DNA of 64,000 nt from Astropecten irregularis (taxonomy: Eukaryota > Echinodermata > Asteroidea > Paxillosida > Astropectinidae). Below, in pieces: positions 53,346-64,000 of this stretch. Both the position numbers and the translations under genes were made by a program. The stretch's first letter is position 1. Each line of letters begins with the position of its first letter. The DNA is taken from the NCBI GenBank assembly GCA_963971285.1, contig OZ020251.1, positions 8,866,001 to 8,930,000 of the forward strand, read 5' to 3'. A model generated the notes under the pieces. It searched no databases. It was not told the DNA's origin and saw only the letters and a list, made by a program, of their open reading frames with translations.

Positions 53346-56300
53346 ACCTGAAATAGGCCCCCGTAGTGTAGTATGTGATGATTTATAGATCATGCTGCAT
53401 CGTTCTCTGTGTATTATGAATATGGCAGCGCGCTGTAAAGTCGTACAATCTCATCACGATCTTTTCCTTCTACCTTCAGATTTCTAGGGCAAAATGGGCA
53501 AAATTCCAATTACACGAGCCTTTTTATTTGCAGTCTAGATCAGAAATCATGTGTATTTAAACCTTAAATTCCAACACGTAGCCTAGTGAACTTTTTAACC
53601 TGAAGTCGCCCTGAAATCTGTAATGATTTATATATCATGTTATTACGCTCTACACTGTACATGTATGTGCATTATATATGGCAGCGCGCGGTCAAATCCT
53701 ATAATTATTTTGAACACGATCTTTGAAATCTGCCTGCTCATTTCTTTGGCAAACTCAGGAAAAAAAAATTACACGTGTCTTTTTATTTTATTTATTTTAA
53801 CTTTTGAATCGGAAGTCGCCCTGCGTAGCGAAATCTGTGATGATTTAATTATCATGTTATGACGTTCTACACAGTATGTGTAGTATATATGGCAGCGCGA
53901 GGTCAAATCCTATATTTTGAACACAATCTTTGAAATCTGGCTGCTCATTTCTGGGGCAGACTGTGGAAAAACAAAATTACACGTGTCTTTTTATTTTCAG
54001 TCTAGATCATAGATCTGAATTTTTGAACCTGAAGTGGCCCTGCATAGCGAAATCTGTAATGATTTATTTATCATGTTATGAATTTCTACACTATAATTAT
54101 GTGTATCATATATGACAGCGCGCTGTCCAATCCTATATTTTGAACACGATCTTTGAAATCTGCCTGCTCATTTCCGGGGCAAACTCAGGAAAAACAAAAT
54201 TACACGTGTCTTTTTATTTTCAGTCTAGATCATAGATCTGATTTTTTTGAACCGGAAGTCGCCCTGCATAGCGAAATCTGTAATGGTTTACATATCATGC
54301 AAAACCGTTCTACACTGTATGTGTATCATATGGCAGCGCTGTCAAATCCTATATTTTGAACACGATCTTTGAACTCTGACTGCTCATTTCTGGGGCAAAC
54401 TCAGGGAAAACAAAATTTCACGTGTCTTTTTATTTTCAGTGTAGATCATAGATCTGAATTTTTGAACCTGAAGTCGCCCTGCATAGCGAAATCTGTAATG
54501 ATTTATATATCATGTTATGACGTTCTACACTGTATGTGCATTACATATGACAGCGCGCGGTCAAATTCTTTATTTTGAAAACGATCTTTGAACTCTGACT
54601 GCTCATTTCTGGGGCAGACACAGGAAAAACAAAATTTCACGTGTCTTTTTATTTTCAGTCTAGATCATAGATCTGAATTTTTGAGCCTGAAGTCGCCCTG
54701 CATAGCGAAATCTGTAATGTTTTACAAATCATGCAATACCGGTTGAGATTGTATGTGTATTATATATGGCAGCACGCACAGTCTATTTCCTTATTTTGAA
54801 CTCGATCTTTGAACTCTGACTGCTCATTTCTGGGGCAAACTCAGGGAAAACAAAATTACACGTGTCTTTTTATTTTCAGTCTAGATCATAGATCTGAATT
54901 TTTGAGCCTGAAGTCGCCCTGCATAGCGAAATCTGTAATGTTTTACAAATCATGCAATACCGGTTGAGATTGTATGTGTATTATATATGGCAGCACGCAC
55001 AGTCTATTTCCTTATTTTGAACACGATTTTTGAACTCTGACTGCTCATTTCTGGGGCAAACTCAAGGAAAACAAAATTCCACGTGTCTTTTTATTTTCAG
55101 TCTAGATCATAGATCTGAATTTTTGAGCCTGGAGTCGCCCTGCATAGCGAAATCTGTAATGTTTTACAAATCATGCAATACCGGATGAGATTGTATGTGT
55201 ATTATATATGGCAGCACGCACAGTCTATTTCCTTATTTTGAACACGATTTTTGAACTCTGACTGCTCATTTCTGGGGCAAACTCAGGGAAAACAAAATTT
55301 CACGTGTCTTTTTATCTTCAGTCTAGATCATAGATCTGAATTTTTGAGCCTGAAGTCGCCCTGCATAGCGAAACCTGTAATGATTTATATATCATGTTAT
55401 GACGTTCTACACTGTATGTGCATTATAATATGACAGCGCGCGGTCAAATTCTTTATTTTGAACTCGATCTTTGAACTCTGACTGCTCATTTCTCGGGCAA
55501 ACTCAGGGAAAACGAAATTTCACGTGTCTTTTTATCTTCAGTCTAGATCATAGATCTGAATTTTTGAGCCTGAAGTCGCCCTGCATAGCGAAATCTTTAA
55601 TGTTTTACAAATCATGCAATACCGGTTGAGATTGTATGTGTATTATATATGGCAGCACGCACAGTCTATTTCCTTATTTTGAACTCGATCTTTGAACTCT
55701 GACTGCTCATTTCTGGGGCAAACTCAGGGAAAACAAAATTTAACGTGTCTTTTTATTTTCAATCTAGATCATAGATCTGAATTTTTGAGCCTGAAGTCGC
55801 CCTGCATAGCGAAATCTGTAAAGTTTTACAAATCATGCAATACCGGTTGAGATTGTATGTGTATTATATATGGCAGCACGCACAGTCTATTTCCTTATTT
55901 TGAACACGATTTTTGAACTCTGACTGCTCATTTCTGGGGCAAACTCAAGGAAAACAAAATTCCACGTGTCTTTTTATTTTCAGTCTAGATCATAGATCTG
56001 AATTTTTGAGCCTGGAGTCGCCCTGCATAGCGAAATCTGTAATGTTTTACAAATCATGCAATACCGGATGAGATTGTATGTGTATTATATATGGCAGCAC
56101 GCACAGTCTATTTCCTTATTTTGAACACGATTTTTGAACTCTGACTGCTCATTTCTGGGGCAAACTCAGGGAAAACAAAATTTCACGTGTCTTTTTTTTT
56201 TTCAGTCTAGATCATAGATCTAAATTTTTGAGCCTGAAGTCGCCCTGCATAGCGAAATCTGTAATGATTTATATATCATGTTATGACGTTCTACACTGTA

Positions 56301-56539
56301 TGTGCATTATACATGACAGCGCGCGGTCAAACTCTTTATTTTGAAAACGATCTTTGAAATCTGCCTGCTCATTTCTCGGGCAAACTCAGGAAAAACAAAA
56401 TTACACGTGTCTTTTTATTTTCAATTCAGTTTAGGTCATAGATCTGAATTGCTGAACCTGAAGTCGCTCTGCGTAGCGAAATCTGTAATGATTTATATAT
56501 CATGTTATTACGCTCAACACTGTATGAGTGTTATATTTA

Positions 56540-57110
56540 GAATACTAAACTCAATGAAATATTATAAGTGATTCACTCTGAAGGGTCGATTTCACGAAGC
56601 CCGAGGATCGATCGTCCCCCCCCCCCTCGTATCCTACGTAGGGCTGCAAGGCATCATTCATAGGTCATACGACTAATAGTTTAATTGAGGTTACTGCAGT
56701 CCCACTTATTGGGCCGTTAGAATTATTTTTTTTCACGATTTTTTATTTCGTCCTTCGCACTAACGTCCCACGCTAAGCAATGCAGTATAACATAAAATCA
56801 TAAACCGATCACCTAAACATTGTCTGAAATCCAGCGAAAACATTCCACCTCCCCCCTAAAAAAAATCCTAACGCGCTTTAGCAATGAGCCCGTGTACAAA
56901 CCATATTACGAAGGCTGGGATCTTGACCATATGTCACTGACTATGCCAGACGACTGGCCCATAACATGCTTATAGGCAAGCCCATAGAGCCTGCGTGGAA
57001 AAAAATGAGTTGTGACATGAAATGGTCCTGGATTATGTTTGTCATAGTCAGTAAGATGCGGTTTAGTTCCCACCATCGTGCATAAGTTTGTGTATCATTA
57101 TATGGTGAGC
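56540..57110. repeat. Satellite insert block 1
   Basis: Non-monomer segment starting TTAGAATACTAAACTCAATG, with GGGTCGATTTCACGAAGCCC (56583), a C run, ACCGATCACCTAAACATTG and CTATGCCAGACGACTGG, returning to monomer at GCGGTCAAATCC. Confidence 0.9.
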
Positions 57111-57989
57111 CCGCGGTCAAATCCTATATTTTGAACACGATCTTTGACATCTGCCTGCTCATTTCTGGGGCAAACTCAGGAAAAACACAATTTCACGAGT
57201 CTTTTTATTTTCAGGGTAGATCATAGATCTGAATTTTTGAGCCTGAAGTCGCCCTGCATAGCGAAATCTGTAATGTTTTACAAATCATGCAATACCGGTT
57301 GAGATTGTATGTGTATTATATATGGCAGCACGCACAGTCTATTTCCTTATTTTGAACACGATCTTTGAACTCTGACTGCTCATTTCTGGGGCAAACTCAG
57401 GGAAAACAAAATTTCACGTGTCTTTTTATTTTCAGTCTAGATCATAGATCTGAATTTTTGAGCCTGAAGTCGCCCTGCATAGCGAAATCTGTAATGTTTT
57501 ACAAATCATGCAATACCGGTAGAGATTGTATGTGTATTATATATGGCAGCACGCACAGTCTATTTCCTTATTTTGAACACGATCTTTGAACTCTGGCTGC
57601 TCATTTCTGGGGCAAACTCAGGAAAAACTAAATTTCACGTGTCTTTTTATTTTCAGTGTAGATCATAGACCTGAAATTTTGAGCCTGAAGTGGCCCTGCA
57701 TAGCGAAATCTGTAATGATTTATATATCATGTTATGACGTTCTACACTGTATGTGCATTATATATGACAGCGCGCGGTCAAATTCTTTATTTTGAAAACG
57801 ATCTTTGAAATCTGCCTGCTCATTTCTGGGGCAAACTCAGGAAAAACAAAATTACACGTGTCTTTTTATTTTCAATTCAGTGTAGGTCATAGATCTGAAT
57901 TGCTGAACCTGAAGTCGCTCTGCGTAGCGAAATCTGTAATGATTTATATATCATGTTATTACGCTCAACACTGTATGAGTGTTATTTTT

Positions 57990-58568
57990 AGAATACTAAA
58001 CTCAACGAAATATTATAAGTGATTCACTCTAAAGGGTCGATTTCACGAAGCCCGAGGATCGATCGTCCCCCCCCCCCCCCTCGTATCCTACGTAGGGCTG
58101 CAAGGCATCATTCATAGGTCATACGACTAATAGTTTAATTGAGGTTACTGCAGTCCCACTTATTGGGCCGTTAGAATTATTTTTTCACGATTTTTTATTT
58201 CGTCCTTCGCACTAACGTCCCACGCTAAGCAATGCAGTATAACATAAAATCATAAACCGATCACCTAAACATTGTCTGAAATCCAGCGAAAACATTCCAC
58301 CTCCCCCCTAAAAAAAATCCTAACGCGCTTTAGCAATGAGCCCGTGGTGTACAAACCATATTACGAAGGCTGGGATCTTGACCATATGTCACTGACTATG
58401 CCAGACGACTGGCCCATGCCATGCTTATAGGCAAGCCCATAGAGCCTGCGTGGAAAAAAATGAGTTGTGACATGAAATGGTCCTGGATTATGTTTTTCAT
58501 AGTCAGTAAGATGCGGTCTAGTTCCCACCATCGTGCATAAGTTTGTGTATCATTATATGGCAGAGCCG
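57990..58568. repeat. Satellite insert block 2
   Basis: Near-identical to block 1; GGGTCGA at 58034. Has GTGGTGTACAAACC where block 1 has GTGTACAAACC. Confidence 0.9.
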
Positions 58569-59215
58569 GCGGTCAAATCCTATATTTTGAACACGATCTT
58601 TGACATCTGCCTGCTCATTTCTGGGGCAAACAAAATTTCACGTGTCTTTTTATTTTCAGTCTAGATCATAGATCTGAATTTTTGAGCCTGAAGTCGCCCT
58701 GTTTAGCGAAATCTGTAATGTTTTACGGATCATGCAATACCAGTAGAGATTGTATTTGTATTATATATGGCAGCACGCACAGTCTATATCCTTATTTTGA
58801 ACACGATCTTTGAACTCTGACTGCTCATTTCTGGGGCAAACTCAGGGAAAACAAAATTTCACGTGTCTTTTTTATTTTCAGTCTAGATCATAGATCTGAA
58901 TTTTTGAGCCTGAAGTCGCCCTGCATAGCGAAATCTGTAATGATTTATATATCATGTTATGACGTTCTACACTGTATGTGCATTATAATATGACAGCGCG
59001 CGGTCAAATTCTTTATTTTGAAAACGATCTTTGAAATCTGCCTGCTCATTTCTAGGGCAAACTCAGGAAAAACAAAATTACACGTGTCTTTTTATTTTTA
59101 AATCAGTGTAGGTCATAGATCTGAATTGCTGAACCTGAAGTCGCTCTGCGTAGCGAAATGTGTAATGATTTATATATCATGTTATTACGCTCAACACTGT
59201 ATGAGTGTTATATTT

Positions 59216-59790
59216 AGAATACTAAACTCAATGAAATATTATAAGTGATTCACTCTAAAGGGTCGATTTCACGAAGCCCGAGGATTGATCGTCCCCCCCC
59301 CCTCGTTTCCTACGTAGGGCTGCAAGGCATCATTCATAGGTCATACGACTAATAGTTTAATTGAGGTTACTGCAGTCCCACTTATTGGGCCGTTAGAATT
59401 ATTTTTTCACGATTTTTTATTTCGTCCTTCGCACTAACGTCCCACGCTAAGCAATGCAGTATAACATAAAATCATAAACCGATCACCTAAACATTGTCTG
59501 AAATCCAGCGAAAACATTCCACCTCCCCCCTAAAAAAAATCCTAACGCGCTTTAGCAATGAGCCCGTGGTGTACAAACCATATTACGAAGGCTGGGATCT
59601 TGACCATATGTCACTGACTATGCCAGACGACTGGCCCATGCCATGCTTATAGGCAAGCCCATAGAGCCTGCGTGGAAAAAAATGAGTTGTGACATGAAAT
59701 GGTCCTGGATTATGTTTTTCATAGTCAGTAAGATGCGGTCTAGTTCCCACCATCGTGCATAAGTTTGTGTATCATTATATGGCAGAGCCG
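59216..59790. repeat. Satellite insert block 3
   Basis: GGGTCGA at 59260. The whole unit from here to block 4 is almost identical to the preceding one. Confidence 0.9.
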
Positions 59791-60435
59791 GCGGTCAAAT
59801 CCTATATTTTGAACACGATCTTTGACATCTGCCTGCTCATTTCTGGGGCAAACAAAATTTCACGTGTCTTTTTATTTTCAGTCTAGATCATAGATCTGAA
59901 TTTTTGAGCCTGAAGTCGCCCTGTTTAGCGAAATCTGTAATGTTTTACGGATCATGCAATACCAGTAGAGATTGTATTTGTATTATATATGGCAGCACGC
60001 ACAGTCTATATCCTTATTTTGAACACGATCTTTGAACTCTGACTGCTCATTTCTGGGGCAAACTCAGGGAAAACAAAATTTCACGTGTCTTTTTTATTTT
60101 CAGTCTAGATCATAGATCTGAATTTTTGAGCCTGAAGTCGCCCTGCATAGCGAAATCTGTAATGATTTATATATCATGTTATGACGTTCTACACTGTATG
60201 TGCATTATAATATGACAGCGCGCGGTCAAATTCTTTATTTTGAAAACGATCTTTGAAATCTGCCTGCTCATTTCTAGGGCAAACTCAGGAAAAACAAAAT
60301 TACACGTGTCTTTTTATTTTTAAATCAGTGTAGGTCATAGATCTGAATTGCTGAACCTGAAGTCGCTCTGCGTAGCGAAATGTGTAATGATTTATATATC
60401 ATGTTATTACGCTCAACACTGTATGAGTGTTATAT

Positions 60436-61014
60436 TTAGAATACTAAACTCAATGAAATATTATAAGTGATTCACTCTAAAGGGTCGATTTCACGAAGCC
60501 CGAGGATTGATCGTCCCCCCCCCTCGTTTCCTACGTAGGGCTGCAAGGCATCATTCATAGGTCATACGACTAATAGTTTAATTGAGGTTACTGCAGTCCC
60601 ACTTATTGGGCCGTTAGAATTATTTTTTCACGATTTTTTATTTCGTCCTTCGCACTAACGTCCCACGCTAAGCAATGCAGTATAACATAAAATCATAAAC
60701 CGATCACCTAAACATTGTCTGAAATCCAGCGAAAACATTCCACCTCCCCCCTAAAAAAAATCCTAACGCGCTTTAGCAATGAGCCCGTGGTGTACAAACC
60801 ATATTACGAAGGCTGGGATCTTGACCATATGTCACTGACTATGCCAGACGACTGGCCCATGCCATGCTTATAGGCAAGCCCATAGAGCCTGCGTGGAAAA
60901 AAATGAGTTGTGACATGAAATGGTCCTGGATTATGTTTTTCATAGTCAGTAAGATGCGGTCTAGTTCCCACCATCGTGCATAAGTTTGTGTTTCATTATA
61001 TGGCAGAGCCCGCG
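60436..61014. repeat. Satellite insert block 4
   Basis: GGGTCGA at 60482. Confidence 0.9.
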
Positions 61015-61878
61015 GTCAAATCCTATATTTTGAACACGATCTTTGACATCTGCCTGCTCATTTCTGGGGCAAACTCAGGAAAAACTAAATTTCACGTGTC
61101 TTTTTATTTTCAGTGTAGATCATAGACCTGAATTTTTGAGCCTGAAGTCGCCCTCCATAGCGAAATCTGTAATGATTTATATATATCATGTTATGACGTT
61201 CTACACTGTATGTGCATTATAATATGACTGCGCGCGGTCAAATTCTTTATTTTGAAAACGATCTTTGAAATCTGGCTGCTCATTTCTTGGGCAGACTCAG
61301 GAAAAACAAATTTTCACGTGTCTTTTTATTTTCAGTCTAGATCATAGATCTTAATTTTCGAGCCTGAAGTCGCCCTGCATAGCGAAATCTGTAATGTTTT
61401 ACAAATCATGCAATACCGGTTGAGATTGTATGTGTATTATATATGGCAGCACGCACAGTCTATATCCTTATTTTGAACACGATCTTTGAACTCTGACTGC
61501 TCATTTCTGGGGCAAACAAAATTTCACGTGTCTTTTTATTTTCAGTCTAGATCATAGATCTGAATTTTTGAGCCTGAAGTCGCCCTGTATAGCGAAATCT
61601 GTAATGTTTTACAGATCATGCAATACCGGTAGAGATTGTATGTGTATTATATATGGCAGCACGCACAGTCTATATCCTTATTTTGAACACGATCTTTGAA
61701 CTCTGACTGCTCATTTCTAGGGCAAACTCAGGAAAAACAAAATTACACGTGTCTTTTTATTTTTAAATCAGTGTAGGTCATAGATCTGAATTGCTGAACC
61801 TGAAGTCGCTCTGCGTAGCGAAATGTGTAATGATTTATATATCATGTTATTACGCTCAACACTGTATGAGTGTTATAT

Positions 61879-62455
61879 TTAGAATACTAAACTCAATGAA
61901 ATATTATAAGTGATTCACTCTAAAGGGTCGATTTCATGAAGCCCGAGGATTGATCGTCCCCCCCCCCTCGTTTCCTACGTAGGGCTGCAAGGCATCATTC
62001 ATAGGTCATACGACTAATAGTTTAATTGAGGTTACTGCAGTCCCACTTATTGGGCCGTTAGAATTATTTTTTTCACGATTTTCTATTTCGTCCTTCGCAC
62101 TAACGTCCCACGCTAAGCAATGCAGTATAAGATAAAATCATAAACCGATCACCTAAACATTGTCTGAAATCCAGCGAAAACATTCCACCTCCCCCCTAAA
62201 AAAATCCTAACGCGCTTTGGCAATGAGCCCGTGTACAAACCATATTACGAAGGCTGGGATCTTGACCATATGTCACTGACTATGCCAGACGACTGACCCA
62301 TGCCATGCTTATAGGCAAGCCCATAGAGCCTGCGTGGAAAAAAATGAGTTGTGACATGAAATGGTCCTGGATTATGTTTGTCATAGTCAGTAAGATGCGG
62401 TCTAGTTCCCACCATCGTGCATAAGTTTGTGTTTCATTATATGGCAGAGTCCGCG
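61879..62455. repeat. Satellite insert block 5
   Basis: GGGTCGA at 61925. Shares GCTTTGGCAATGAGCC and CGACTGACCCATG with block 6, so these two form a subtype. Confidence 0.9.
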
Positions 62456-63550
62456 GTCAAATCCTATATTTTGAACACGATCTTTGACATCTGCCTGCTC
62501 ATTTCTGGGGCAAACTCAGGAAAAACTAAATTTCACGTGTCTTTTTATTTTCAGTGTAGATCATAGACCTGAATTTTTGAGCCTGAAGTCGCCCTCCATA
62601 GCGAAATCTGTAATGATTTATATATATCATGTTATGACGTTCTACACTGTATGTGCATTATAATATGACAGCGCGCGGTCAAATTCTTTATTTTGAAAAC
62701 GATCTTTGAAATCTGGCTGCTCATTTCTTGGGCAGACTCAGGAAAAACAAATTTTCACGTGTCTTTTTATTTTCAGTCTAGATCATAGATCTGAATTTTC
62801 GAGCCTGAAGTCGCCCTGCATAGCGAAATCTGTAATGTTTTACAAATCATGCAATACCGGTTGAGATTGTATGTGTATTATATATGGCAGCATGCACAGT
62901 CTTTTTCCTTATTTTGAACACGATCTTTGAACTCTGACTGCTCATTTCTGGGGCAAACTCAGGGAAAACAAAATTTCACGTGTCTTTTTATTTTCAGTCT
63001 AGATCATAGATCTGAATTTTTGAGCCGGGAGTCGCCCTGCATAGCGAAATCTGTAATGTTTTACAAATCATGCAATACCGGTTGAGATTGTATATGTATT
63101 ATATATGGCAGCACGCCCAGTCTATTTCCTTATTTTGAACACGATCTTTGAACTCTGACTGCTCATTTCTGGGGCAAACTCATTGAAAACAAAATTTCAC
63201 GTGTCTTTTTATTTTCAGTCTAGATCATAGATCTGAATTTTCGAACCTGAAGTCGCCCTGCATAGCGAAATCTGTAATGATTTATATATCATGTTATGAC
63301 GATCTACACTGTATGTGCATTATAATATGACAGCGCGCGGTCAAATTCTTTATTTTGAAAACGATCTTTGAAATCTGCCTGCTCATTTCTAGGGCAAACT
63401 CAGGAAAAACAAAATTACACGTGTCTTTTTATTTTTAAATCAGTTTAGGTCATAGATCTGAATTGCTGAACCTGAAGTCGCTCTGCGTAGCGAAATGTGT
63501 AATGATTTATATATCATGTTATTACGCTCAACACTGTATGAGTGTTATAT

Positions 63551-64000
63551 TTAGAATACTAAACTCAATGAAATATTATAAGTGATTCACTCTTAAGGGT
63601 CGATTTCACGAAGCCCGAGGATTGATCGTCCCCCCCCCCCCCCTCGTTTCCTACGTAGGGCTGCAAGGCATCATTCATAGGTCATACGACTAATAGTTTA
63701 ATTGAGGTTACTGCAGTCCCACTTATTGGGCCGTTAGAATTATTTTTTTCACGATTTTCTATTTCGTCCTTCGCACTAACGTCCCACGCTAAGCAATGCA
63801 GTATAAGATAAAATCATAAACCGATCACCTAAACATTGTCTGAAATCCAGCGAAAACATTCCACCTCCCCCCTAAAAAAATCCTAACGCGCTTTGGCAAT
63901 GAGCCCGTGTACAAACCATATTACGAAGGCTGGGATCTTGACCATATGTCACTGACTATGCCAGACGACTGACCCATGCCATGCTTATAGGCAAGCCCAT
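63551..64000. repeat. Satellite insert block 6 (cut by window end)
   Basis: GGGTCGA at 63597; same subtype as block 5. Confidence 0.9.

Larger units (their letters stand above)
53349..64000. repeat. Satellite array, about 220-bp monomer, running off the window
   Basis: Monomers repeat every 206-224 bases with landmarks GATTTATATATCATGTTATG, GGCAGCGCGCGGTCAAAT, CACGATCTTTGAA, GCTCATTTCTGGGGCAAACT, ACACGTGTCTTTTTATTTTC, TCTAGATCATAGATCTGAAT and GAAGTCGCCCTGCATAGCG. At least two monomer types alternate (ATCATGTTATGACG and ATCATGCAATACCGG). The first monomers (53349-53900) are the most diverged. From 56.5 kb a block of about 550 bp recurs between monomer runs. No coding function. Confidence 0.95.

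Noticed and set aside
53930-58022. Repeated short frames with a CSFLGQTQ-type peptide
   Set aside because: They recur with the satellite monomer period and are interrupted in each unit; no start context or splicing supports coding.

Overview
This is a stretch of metazoan nuclear DNA. It has spliced genes with GT/AG introns, tRNA-derived SINEs, many miniature inverted-repeat elements, a Ty3/Gypsy retrotransposon and a satellite array. The abundance of ACATGTAC and GTAGGCCTAC-type palindromes and the repeat-rich introns suggest a marine invertebrate deuterostome (echinoderm, hemichordate or amphioxus). I cannot name the species from sequence alone. An exact 200-base N run (16424-16623) marks an assembly gap. 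No bacterial-style operon, CRISPR array, rRNA or intact tRNA gene was found.

Layout. 1-5081 (+): the 3' end of a gene whose last exons encode an F5/8 type C (discoidin) domain. A 2.56-kb segment carrying its terminal exon is duplicated in tandem with almost no divergence. 8.2-21.7 kb: a head-to-tail series of about eleven Helitron/Helentron-like (HINE-type) non-autonomous elements. They carry sub-terminal inverted repeats, a 3' hairpin plus CTAG end, and central tandem repeats of about 130 bp (or about 18 bp in two members). 23.9-42.6 kb (+): a complete 12-coding-exon gene of 557 codons, identified as the C12orf4 (DUF2362) orthologue. Its introns hold MITEs with recognisable target-site duplications, SINE fragments, a broken Ty3/Gypsy element on the minus strand (31480-36012) and an 87/93-bp minisatellite. 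42.6-53.3 kb: nested DNA transposons, an isolated PAN/Apple-like exon on the minus strand (48806-48958) and otherwise sequence in which I see no certain gene. 53.35-64 kb: a satellite with a monomer of about 220 bp. It is diverged at its left edge and becomes a higher-order array with an interposed block of about 550 bp. It runs off the window.

The two protein genes show no functional link. The C12orf4 product is an intracellular protein of poorly known role (mast-cell degranulation in mammals), while the F5/8C and PAN exons belong to secreted or surface proteins. Most of the window's structure comes from transposons and tandem repeats. The most informative signals are the concatenated rolling-circle elements with compensatory hairpin changes, the nested TTAA insertion whose empty site survives in the other arm of its host element, the stepwise periodicity of the satellite, and the near-identical terminal-exon duplication.
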